Source of the DNA: Tubiluchus corallicola
Lineage: Eukaryota > Priapulida > Priapulimorpha > Priapulimorphida > Tubiluchidae
Assembly: GCA_030141605.1 (NCBI GenBank)
Contig: JAQGDQ010001162.1
Location: forward strand, 1-58,185
Direction of reading: 5' to 3'
Length of the DNA: 58,185 nucleotides
Part shown: one piece after another, positions 30,501 through 35,793 of the stretch
Position numbering within the stretch: the first letter of the stretch is position 1
How the letters are laid out: every line of letters starts with the position of its first letter
Program-made: the position numbers and the translations under genes
The notes under the pieces: model-generated
Seen by the model: only the letters and a program-made list of their open reading frames with translations
Told to the model about the DNA's origin: nothing
Databases searched by the model: none

Positions 30501-33122
30501 GGAATTCCGTGTATCCGCGGAAAATTCTCATCCCTGATATAGATCAGCAATAGACCATATTTTTAAAACTGGCTTTTTTCAGATACGTGCGACAGGCTTT
30601 GTTATTTGCCGTTTCCATGGTAACGTTGACCGTACCGGCTCACGTGTTGATGTCTGATTTAAGCAGCGAAATGTTGGAGTGTCGCGAGTGGCTAATAGGT
30701 AAGACTTCTGCGCGGTTTTGATTGGAGTAAGAAACGGAAGGGATGTAGTCATTCACAGATTGAACTTGCAAGCATTTTTCCATGCCCAGCAGAAAAAGCA
30801 GAAAAAATGGAGCCACATTTGAACTCTTCTTCTCAACTTGTGCTTTGTAATTGTGTTGCTTGCAAACCAAAGCCGTCCACAAGTCGGCTTAGTCAAAACT
30901 AAGTTATGGTGCTTCAAAGTAGAGAGCACCAAAAATTTGGACAAATGGGAATTTTTTGTTTTTTATAAAAATAAACGATAAATATATTGGACTTTTATAT
31001 TCCAGCATCAAATTATCAAGAAAAAATTCAAAAAAATACTAACAATCTAATTTTATAATACCATGTCCACTCTTCTGTCTTGAAACTAGTACTGCAATTG
31101 TAAAAAACTTGTATTTTCAAACTCCGATAGTAGCGCTTGGAAGTAGTCATTTTGCTTTTGGTTTTTTTCTGTTGACAAGACCAGGTCTTCGTCAGGAAGG
31201 GCCGTCTACTGGGTTTAAACGTAACTTCAATGTGTTCTTGTAAAGTCCATAGCAACCACACTTTCGTACAGTTGCTAAGTTTTTTGTAGAAATGCGACAA
31301 AAACAATGGCTGACTTTTAGAGTAGAATATTTTTCTCGAGATTATGTTTTTCAGTGTGCAGCCTGCACCTCAACTTCAATGTAGATAATCTCAGCTTAGA
31401 AATAGCATAGAGCAGACTTACATGCTGTCTTACCGCACATGGGACTCGAGTTCACTTACATGCTGTCTTACCGCACACGGGACTTGAGTACACTTACATG
31501 CTGTCTTACCACACATGGGACTTGAGTTCACTCACATGCTGTCTTACCGCACATGGGACTCTAGTTCACTTACATGCTGTCTTACCGCACATGGGACTCG
31601 AGTTCACTTACATGCTGTCTTACCGCACATGGGACTCGAGTTCACTTACATGCTGTCTTACCGCACACGGGACTCGAGTTCACTTACATGCTGACTTACC
31701 GCACACGGGACTTGAGTACACTTACATGCTGTCTTACCACACATGGGACTTGAGTTCACTCACATGCTGTCTTACCGCACATGGGACTCTAGTTCACTTA
31801 CATGCTGTCTTACCGCACATGGGACTCGAGTTCACTTACATGCTGTCTTACCGCACATGGGACTCGAGTTCACTTACATGCTGTCTTACCGCACACGGGA
31901 CTCGAGTTCACTTACATGCTGTCTTACCGCACACGGGACTCGAGTTCACTTACATGCTGACTTACCGCACATGGGACTCGAGTTCACTTACATGCTGTCT
32001 TACTGCACACGGGACTCTAGTTCACTTACATGCTGTCTTACCGCACATGGGACTCGAGTTCACTTACATGCTGTCTTACCGCACATGGGACTCGAGTTCA
32101 CTTACATGCTGTCTTACTGCACACGGGACTTGAGTTCACTTACATGCTGTCTTACTGCACACGGGACTTGAGTTCACTTACATGCTGTCTTACCGCACAC
32201 GGGACTCTAGTTCACTTACATGCTGTCTTACTGCACATGGGACTCGAGTTCACTTACATGCTGTCTTACCGCACATGGGACTCGAGTTCACTTACATGCT
32301 GTCTTACCGCACATGGGACTCGAGTTCACTTACATGCTGTCTTACCGCACACGGGACTCTAGTTCACTTACATGCTATCTTACCGCACATGGGACTTGAG
32401 TTCACTTACATGCTGTCTTACCGCACATGGGACTTGAGTTCGCTTACATGCTGTCCCATGTGCGGTAAGACAGCATGTAAGTGAACTCAGGTCCCGTGTG
32501 CGGTAAGACAGCATGTAAGTGAACTCAAGTCCCGTGTGCGGTAAGACAGCATGTAAGTGATACAAAATTTCAAAACACATTTTTTAAGCTTTATTTATAA
32601 AGATTATTTTGTTGAGCTCATGAATTTTGATGAAACTGATCAACATTTTCAGACGTAGTGGAACACGACATAGACGTGCAGTGCCAACAGCTTGCTGCTC
32701 AGAATCTGTCTGTCATGGCCGACATGGCTAAAACGGTACGTATCGCATGATGCATGGTAACCTTCTGCATTTTACCAAAGTGCATTACTGATCGCATTCT
32801 CTGATACTTGGCAAAGAAAATTCAGAGAATATAAGAAGTCATAAAGAATTCCCTGCATGGAATTTTCCCTCATTTCCCTTGGAGAATTAACAAAGACATT
32901 TGAATAGAAGTGACGTCTTTTCTAGAACTTTTTTAAAAACTTTGTCCACGACTAATCCCTTGGAACCAGAGCTGATCCATGTACGGGACAATGAAATAAT
33001 CCTTATGTGGAAAGAATGGATGAAGGCTGGCAAAACAAAGAGAAAAAGAACATTTAATTTTGAATAAATAACAGCTATTTGTATTTGTTTTTCAGGACAT
33101 GGCGCTAAATGAACCGACGTGA
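3542..33122 (+). CDS. TELO2: TELO2, telomere length regulation protein TEL2 homolog (18 coding exons)
   Basis: Exons: 3542-3912, 4463-4654, 6762-6916, 8653-8800, 10200-10371, 11892-12033, 13026-13162, 14178-14392, 15338-15426, 17764-17858, 20523-20711, 22358-22525, 22845-22939, 24392-24494, 29900-29964, 30583-30698, 32653-32735, 33096-33122. All introns are GT-AG and every phase matches. The sum is 2562 nt, 853 residues plus stop, against about 837 in human. TELO2 is the scaffold of the TTT complex (with TTI1 and TTI2), which with HSP90 and R2TP matures PIKK kinases such as mTOR, ATM and ATR. Family landmarks seen: SAEVRIYELVREA at the N-terminus; VWGSSSSIKHT at the start of exon 6; GMIVAE and LKFE in exon 7; an acidic DSDDD (residues about 510-514), the CK2/PIH1D1-type site; YDMS; RDC; a C-terminal alpha-solenoid ending in a 9-codon exon. 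The ATG matches the family start. Exon 11 (NYNLRQRMDVLE) lies in the Telomere_reg-2 region. Identity is from remembered family features, not alignment; splice ends were chosen by eye. Confidence 0.93.
4921..6345 (+). mobile_element. TIR element, family TIR-1, copy A (intron 2), with a LINE inside
   Basis: The left end GCTTGCAAACCAAAA and the right end TTTTGGTTTGCAAGC are inverted repeats of about 30 bp once the nested LINE at 4936-5656 is set aside. Related copies are at 15613-16265 and 30858-31414. The interior includes a minus-strand frame shared between copies but with no recognised domain, so it is a non-autonomous DNA transposon. Confidence 0.65.
4936..5656 (-). mobile_element. 5'-truncated LINE (ORF2 C-terminus and 3' UTR) inside TIR-1 copy A
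   Basis: The minus-strand frame at about 5264-5656 resembles the C-terminus of CR1/L2-type ORF2 (YNTRFSTSS, VLWNSLPAHI, LKNSTLRHF). The 3' tail is an (ATTACT)n run at 4936-4962. The flanks ACCAAAA at 4929-4935 and 5657-5663 look like a 7-bp target-site duplication inside the left TIR of the host element. Confidence 0.75.
7070..8016 (+). mobile_element. Decayed LINE 3' end (intron 3)
   Basis: A frame fragment RAASMWNSL near 7085, typical of LINE C-termini, is followed by a long AT-rich 3' UTR, a stem-loop (GGGATGGC at about 7879 pairing with GCCATCCC) and a tail AAATAAATTATTATT. This is the layout of L2/CR1-like 3' ends. Confidence 0.5.
8370..8553 (+). mobile_element. Tigger/pogo-like remnant (intron 3)
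   Basis: GC-rich for the region, with a terminus ACGGAGGTATGACTGTA that resembles the ends of Tigger/pogo elements. The other end was not defined. Confidence 0.3.
8820..9300 (-). mobile_element. Dispersed element with an internally amplified 93-bp repeat (intron 4)
   Basis: The segment around 9130-9300 matches 37780-37945 in reverse orientation, so it is a dispersed repeat. Within this copy a unit of about 93 bp (TTAAACGAAGCCAAGACTTC core) is repeated about three times at 8853-9190. The unit length is a multiple of three, so frames stay open on both strands without being genes. Confidence 0.6.
9660..10110 (+). repeat. 65-bp minisatellite (intron 4)
   Basis: About seven copies of a 65-bp unit containing CTTAATTCACTTCAACTTT and TCAGTTAGTCTAGAGCTG. 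It ends about 90 bp before exon 5. Confidence 0.9.
10483..10855 (+). repeat. AACATT hexamer microsatellite (intron 5)
   Basis: About 60 degenerate copies of a six-base unit (TTAACA/AACATT). Long frames on both strands here are products of the six-base period. The rest of intron 5 up to 11891 shows no feature I can support. Confidence 0.95.
12104..12190 (-). repeat. Dispersed repeat family X, partial copy (intron 6)
   Basis: Matches 12650-12760 (AAAAGTTTTAATTGCAAGTA and CACACCACAAGC), so part of the family X element at 12640-12985 is present twice in this intron. Confidence 0.6.
12640..12985 (-). mobile_element. Dispersed repeat family X, longer copy (intron 6)
   Basis: Reverse orientation relative to copies at 21780-22110 and 36845-37165. 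Shared blocks are CCCTAGGCT, GGTGTATTAG, CTTATATAA and TTAACTGCTTGTGGTGTGTT. On the minus strand it has a TATA-like TATATAAGC followed by AATAAA, so it may be a solo LTR. It stops about 40 bp before exon 7. Confidence 0.5.
13369..13818 (+). mobile_element. hAT-like MITE (intron 7)
   Basis: Ends CAGTGGCGGATTTAGG and ATCCACCGCTG are inverted partners of the hAT CAG...CTG type. It is 450 bp with no coding frame. The 8-bp flanks differ, so the target duplication is decayed or the ends are slightly off. Confidence 0.6.
14774..15317 (-). mobile_element. TTAA-target (piggyBac-like) MITE, copy 1 (intron 8)
   Basis: Flanked by TTAA at 14770-14773 and 15318-15321. The ends start AGGAAG and finish CTTTCCT. 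Copies are at 47858-48403 and 52442-52979. It carries the palindrome TGACGTCA at 15045-15052. Its right edge lies only 20 bp before exon 9. Confidence 0.75.
15045..15052. promoter_or_regulatory. Full CRE palindrome inside the MITE
   Basis: TGACGTCA, the CREB/ATF consensus, is present here and, in matching position, in the copies near 48120 and 52700. It is part of the transposon; a regulatory role is only a possibility. Confidence 0.4.
15613..16265 (+). mobile_element. TIR element, family TIR-1, copy B (intron 9)
   Basis: Starts CTTGCAAATCAAAACCGTCC and ends with the inverted partner TTATGGACAATTGTGCTATG then CAAGC. Collinear with copy A minus its LINE insertion. No transposase is visible. 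Confidence 0.65.
16447..16806 (+). repeat. 23-bp minisatellite (intron 9)
   Basis: About 15 copies of GTAAGCATTAGCAGTAACGT plus three bases. It runs straight into a segment (16807-16880, CGTGATGACCGTTAAACGC) that also occurs at 21455-21565, where the unit is present once. Confidence 0.95.
16881..17763 (+). other. Rest of intron 9, nothing recognised
   Basis: T-rich intron DNA with a run of TTTGTT/TTCATT-like low-complexity sequence at about 17500-17660. No repeat family or exon seen. Confidence 0.4.
18054..18780 (+). repeat. 73-bp minisatellite derived from hAT-like family 1 (intron 10)
   Basis: Ten copies of a 73-bp unit with TAATTGTCTCAAAAACGTCT and CGGGCCGCTCCT. The same words occur once in the full hAT-like copies near 30230-30270 and 33380-33415, followed by the same downstream sequence (AAGTATATAAAAACTGT). 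The array therefore grew from inside a transposon copy. Confidence 0.92.
18781..18950 (+). mobile_element. hAT-like family 1, partial copy next to its array
   Basis: Continues the element beyond the array: TTGACTCAAATAA, ACACGTGGTTACACTGATGT and CCTGCCAACTAGC. Lost before its 3' terminus, where a tRNA-like segment begins. Confidence 0.65.
18965..19045 (-). mobile_element. tRNA-derived SINE-like segment (intron 10)
   Basis: On the minus strand: TAGCATAGGTGGTAGAGCG (A box), an anticodon-arm-like TGGGTGTACTAATCCCA, and GGGTTCAAATACC (B box). The acceptor stem does not close, so it is a SINE head or tRNA pseudogene. A degenerate CTGGACT-rich stretch follows at 19140-19280. Confidence 0.45.
19590..20410 (+). 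mobile_element. 5'-truncated LINE: ORF2 C-terminal zinc knuckle plus 3' UTR with repeats (intron 10)
   Basis: The frame to 19869 encodes CNCEFRFEPVEHFLLHCP, the Cys-Cys-His-Cys motif typical of LINE ORF2 C-termini. The 3' UTR holds about five copies of a 74-bp repeat (TTACTAATGTCTAATGTATT start) at about 19930-20310 and ends in AATAAATTATG near 20395. Confidence 0.7.
20760..21145 (+). repeat. 141-bp tandem repeat made from a LINE C-terminus (intron 11)
   Basis: 2.7 nearly identical copies of a 141-bp unit, starting at 20760, 20901 and 21042. Each translates with LINE C-terminal hallmarks (APDNWNKI, YSFKKYLKRTIL). The near identity of the copies implies recent duplication or an assembly artefact. 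It begins only 48 bp after exon 11. Confidence 0.9.
21455..21565 (+). repeat. Dispersed element related to the 16.4-kb array
   Basis: Shares CGATGACCGTTAGACGC and the following 60 bases with 16807-16880, and has a single copy of the 23-bp motif (GCATTGGCCGTAACGTTGTA). Confidence 0.65.
21780..22110 (+). mobile_element. Dispersed repeat family X, plus copy (intron 11)
   Basis: Aligns by eye with 36845-37165 (AGGCTGATAGTT, TTACTTGTGGTGTATTAGAA, GTGTTATAAAATGTGC). No coding capacity; possibly a solo LTR. Confidence 0.6.
23078..23165 (+). mobile_element. DNA-transposon-like fragment (intron 13)
   Basis: ACCGTATTTATTCGTGTATA and GGTGCGCATTATAAACGAGG resemble common MITE ends in animal genomes. 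Family uncertain. The following 800 bp to 23960 shows nothing I can support. Confidence 0.3.
23967..24434 (+). repeat. 78-bp tandem repeat carrying the exon-14 splice acceptor
   Basis: Six units starting near 23967, 24045, 24123, 24201, 24279 and 24357. Each contains a T-rich tract, TTAG, and the first 43 bases of TELO2 exon 14. Units 2-5 share CTGAATTTACTTGGTGAGG, while the first unit and the genuine exon copy carry GATTTACTCG, so the interior copies have been homogenised. Confidence 0.93.
24392..24494 (+). CDS. TELO2: TELO2 exon 14, whose splice acceptor is the last of six tandem copies
   Basis: This exon encodes residues about 723-757 (DLLGEDSLILGRL, a conserved C-terminal solenoid segment). 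Exon 13 ends in phase 2 and exon 14 opens with the completing G, so the junction codon is Arg. The 78 bp spanning the acceptor and the first 43 exon bases recur upstream, with acceptor-like ends giving exon starts at 24002, 24080, 24158, 24236 and 24314. Use of any of those would bring an in-frame TGA shortly after the copied exon part, so only 24392 keeps the TELO2 frame open. The exon itself contains a GTGAGG that could act as a cryptic donor. Confidence 0.9.
24655..25163 (+). mobile_element. Tigger/pogo-like non-autonomous element (intron 14)
   Basis: Starts near ACAGTAAAGTCAACCTC with TTATAAGGGACC-type words and ends CCTTATATCCGAGGTTGAGA, an imperfect inverted terminus typical of Tigger elements. 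No transposase frame. Confidence 0.5.
25276..25998 (+). repeat. 27-bp minisatellite rich in E2F-like sites, at the 3' end of the P450 gene
   Basis: About 27 copies of a 27-bp unit (ATGAAAATTAAGGCGGGAAA then AGGTGTT), with 26-bp variants alternating in the middle. Most units hold GGCGGGAAAA, the reverse complement of the E2F consensus TTTTCCCGCC. The array ends about 25 bp past the P450 stop codon. Confidence 0.95.
26022..27572 (-). CDS. Mitochondrial-clan cytochrome P450, intronless, nested in TELO2 intron 14
   Basis: A single uninterrupted 516-residue frame, a normal full P450 length. Landmarks: N-terminus with several basic residues, compatible with a mitochondrial presequence; hinge MPGEKG at 51-56; helix C WGRLR at 147-151; helix I AGVDTT at 326-331; ETLR at 382-385; FKPSRW at 434-439; heme loop FGLGVRSCIG at 456-465 with the thiolate ligand Cys463, followed by RRVAE as in adrenodoxin-dependent P450s. 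It would be a heme monooxygenase of the mitochondrial inner membrane fed by ferredoxin; CYP11, 24 and 27 types are relatives. The substrate and CYP family cannot be told. Lack of introns suggests a retrocopy, or lineage-specific intron loss. A 37-bp minisatellite begins about 11 bp upstream of the ATG and a 27-bp minisatellite begins about 25 bp after the stop, so little conventional promoter or 3' UTR sequence is visible. No AATAAA was seen between the stop and the array. Confidence 0.93.
   Translation of the reverse strand: MAERATIISAMRQCGILRVLFTSKATYVTGVQAATTETAAKNENIKEFSEMPGEKGLVGFLSFVSKVARQYKFHELMSKDFKKFGAKTMRTKVGIWDMVQTCDPTEIRCMMRSTGEYPRRAPMDSWVLWRDAANEAQSFLTAEGEHWGRLRKAASKKMLRPQLLLENDKVINEVITDMIARIRHLRDTTGGGVIIPGMTNEAYKWSMESIASILFEKRLGCLREPTPPESQRFIDAVATTFKYSNYVQTFAKQQQKLNTPMWKTFAAAFNEIFGYARKVIDEKVKQLDKEEEHGGEASASFLNFVISNPNLTRKEAYAMMTELLLAGVDTTSNALCFAIHLLAENPDTQELLRNEVMSITGDRKLTASDLGHMSYMKAVVKETLRLYPITTGIARMPERDIVMSGYRVPKGTICFANYYHMGRDEELFPEAEKFKPSRWLRTNEQKLPDPYASQPFGLGVRSCIGRRVAELELYLMLARLVQEFELKLHGNGKLNVTVVGLLTPGKEIPVQFIDRK
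27583..28985 (+). repeat. 37-bp minisatellite upstream of the P450 start codon
   Basis: About 38 copies of a 37-bp unit (AACTGATAGCTCATATACAC then TAAAATTTAAATGCACC). The units nearest the gene are a variant class with ATACAAATGCATCAACTGAC. The array begins about 11 bp from the P450 ATG, so it occupies the place of promoter and 5' UTR. Confidence 0.95.
28986..29899. other. End of intron 14, nothing recognised
   Basis: AT-rich intron DNA between the 37-bp array and exon 15. Only short chance frames. Confidence 0.4.
30041..30536 (+). mobile_element. hAT-like family 1, complete copy (intron 15)
   Basis: CAGGGATGAGAAT at the left and ATTCTCATCCCTG at the right form the terminal inverted repeats. 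It is 496 bp with no transposase. The 8-bp flanks do not match, so the superfamily call rests on the ends. Confidence 0.7.
30858..31414 (+). mobile_element. TIR element, family TIR-1, copy C (intron 16), 3' end replaced by satellite
   Basis: Starts GCTTGCAAACCAAAGCCGTC and follows copies A and B up to TCAGCTTAGAAATAGCATAG. The right terminus is missing where the 38-bp array begins. Confidence 0.65.
31415..32565 (+). repeat. 38-bp minisatellite with higher-order period and terminal inversion (intron 16)
   Basis: About 27 copies of a 38-bp unit (ACTTACATGCTGTCTTACCG then CACATGGGACTCGAGTTC). Variant units recur with a 228-bp (six-unit) period, for example near 31475 and 31704. At about 32450 the array flips and about three units run in reverse orientation, giving a large potential hairpin. 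Frames on both strands are repeat artefacts. Confidence 0.95.
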
Positions 33123-33178
33123 CCAAACTAAACACAGGTGACTTGAACACCCCCACGCGCGTGTTTACAACACTACGC

Positions 33179-33655
33179 CAGGGATGAGAATGACAAATTG
33201 TAACAAACTCTGAAACAGGCCGGGGGTTTTGGGGCCACCTAGACCCACAATGGAGTTCAAGGGGAGCCAGCAACAAATTGCAATTTATGCCCATAGAGAG
33301 CCTCTAAGCGGACTTAAAATATCAGTTACCTTGTTTCATGCATAATTTAAAATACCCAACTATCAAGGATACATGATACCTAATTGCATCAAAAATGCCT
33401 AAGTACTGGCCGCTGCTATGCAAAAGTATATAAAAACTGTCTGCAATTGACTCAAATAACTCCGCACAATTAATTCTGTATTTTTATACATAGAGATATA
33501 CACGTGGTTACACTGATGTACGTGATGTAAACAAAGTGACGGCCTGCCAACTAGCGGTCAGCTTGTGAAATAATGTAATGGGTCCGTAAAACATTTCTCA
33601 ACGAATTTACGCGATTTACAAAAATGGCACTACTGACGGAAAATTCTCATCCCTG
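33179..33655 (+). mobile_element. hAT-like family 1, complete copy downstream of TELO2
   Basis: The same ends as 30041-30536, only 57 bp after the TELO2 stop codon, so it would form part of the 3' UTR. Confidence 0.7.
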
Positions 33656-33720
33656 GGCTAGACTCTCCTGCAAGAATTGAGAGAGACGCGGTGGTTTTGC
33701 GAGAGGAGGTAGCAGTCGAG

Positions 33721-35577
33721 CACTTTCACTAATGAAAGACAATAGCAACACATTTAATCAATTATGCATTTCCGCTGTTTATTGTCTAATAAAAAAATTG
33801 TCAACCAACGCAAACGACTGTACATAATATTGTTTTAAATATATCACCAGTATTGTCAGATAAACAGTTTATACAATAATAAGTTAAGAGTTAACAGCAG
33901 GAGTAATTCGTCACTATGCTACTTATCCCAATTATTAGGACACAAACTTTTCATTACAAGAAAAACCTACTGCACATTTGCACAAAGTTGACTTCAATCC
34001 TGTCACTAAGAAGCCGGAATGCAGGGAAATTGTCAACGTAAACATTTTTACGTACGAGTGAGTTTTCGTACGAAATCGTATCAATAAATAATACCATACT
34101 GCAGTTAAATTGTCCGTTATATACAACACAATTTTGCATATTCGCTATAAAACACGTTAACTAACAGTTTAGTACTTAAGAATTATTTAACTAGGAAATT
34201 TTTTAGCACTGGCAAATTTTTCATCACGATACGTATGATTCAAACCATAAAAATGACCACAAAACAGAACATTTGCTGCATTTTGCATGGGTTCATGAAA
34301 AACTGCTCTCACTTGAATATTTCAGAAAAAAACTCGTGTACTGTGCATAATTTGTCAAAAAGTAATTGAAGAAATATAGTTTTAAACTGCCGAAAACCCA
34401 AACACCAAATTTGATACAACAAACAAGTCAAATATAGCAAAAATGTGCAGAATAATTGAATTATCCATATTTGGCAAACAAGTATAAGTACATCAAAATT
34501 GAATTTATTCATTATCAAGGCATCTAAAACAAAAAAGTTTACCAGAATTTAGAAACAACATCGAAATACAATTCATTAGTTAGATAGCCGAAAGATATGA
34601 TATACCATTATATAGATAATTTAACAATTTACCTTACAGATTACATATCTTGATTGGTATGAAACTATGCTACATGTCACAAACAAACAAATATGTTAGT
34701 AGAAACAGAACTGTCAATATTAGGTAGCTGCCATTTTGTTACCGAGTTCCACAAAGATGGCCACGCAAAATGTATAGAATAGGAATTTGTTAAGACACTT
34801 GTGTTACTGTTTACAATCCACATCAGTTTAGCAGGCAGGCAAAATAGAAACGTATTTAAATTAAATATTTAGTTTAGTTTCATTAAAGTTTAATGATTAA
34901 ACCAGGGGTGTGCAAATTGTCTGACTAGCCGGGCCATATTAAACTTTGCCGCAATTCCTGTGGGCCACAGGCAGTTTGATCAAGAAGCCAAGTACAGAAA
35001 GGCCTAATAACGATTTTTTGCATCCGAGCTGCGTACATCACTACTACACTCAAGAAACTATTTTAGAAGTGATTAAAATTTATATTACAAACCATATATT
35101 TCTACTTTCAGGACAGACAGTTGTAATTTCATTACAATGCATATTAGTAATGTGTATCACACACTCTGTGTAGTACAGTGAAATTAAGCTACAACCATCT
35201 TGTAAGGGTTAATAGCATCCGATCTAGTACAAAAAACTAATCTTTGGGATCGTGGCATGGACTTCAGCTGGATACACTCAATTAATCACCCGGGCCGCAC
35301 TTTCATTAGGTTGACAAATCTCTTCGCGGGCCGCACAAATTCTCTCGGCGGGCCGCAATTTGCAAACCCCTGGATTAAACGTTCTGAGAATGCATAGAGA
35401 GATTTACTTGCAATTTGTAAGTTTACAGGACCACCTCGCAAAATAGGTTTGTTGCGAGTGCCAGCAACACAAAGACTTGTGATCAAAACAACAGCATACA
35501 AGTGCAAAGTCTACTAGTAAAACAACACAACAGTGATGCAAATAAATGTTGTTTGTATTTTCTTTGTCCCTGTTCGA
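33721..35577 (+). repeat. Dispersed 1.4-kb segment, copy 1, interrupted by a hAT element
   Basis: Near-identical to 53354-54807 by eye, beginning CACTTTCACTAATGAAAGAC and ending CTTTGTCCCTGTTCGA. Set apart from the insertion at 34903-35372 it is about 1.39 kb. In copy 2 the segment runs into LINE ORF1, so it may be a LINE 5' UTR; here the LINE body is absent. Confidence 0.85.
34903..35372 (+). mobile_element. hAT MITE with exact 8-bp target duplication
   Basis: Ends CAGGGGTGTGCAAATTG and CAATTTGCAAACCCCTG. Flanked by GATTAAAC at 34895-34902 and 35373-35380. The second copy of the host segment has a single GATTAAAC at 54600-54607, an empty site. 470 bp, no transposase. Confidence 0.93.
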
Positions 35578-35793
35578 TGCCAGCACTTTCTGTAACAATA
35601 CCATAGATTTGGTTTGTGTAGATCAAAGATCTTGGTGATTGCTTACGAGTGTTCTGCATTCTAGACTGTCATGCTGCTCTGATCTTCTTTGTTTAAGTTC
35701 CTAATTAGTTTAATAAATGCTGCTTTATTGTGCACGCATTTGTCTGGTTGCTAATATTATTGTAGCGTGTAACACTTTCACAAAAGCGTCACA

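Noticed and set aside
31498-32580. Overlapping frames of up to 211 codons on both strands
   Set aside because: The 38-bp array is read in several frames; no start context or family, and the pattern follows the repeat period.
34309-34518. Minus-strand 69-codon frame preserved at 54022-54231
   Set aside because: Preserved only because the host segment is a recent near-identical duplicate; no independent sign of coding.
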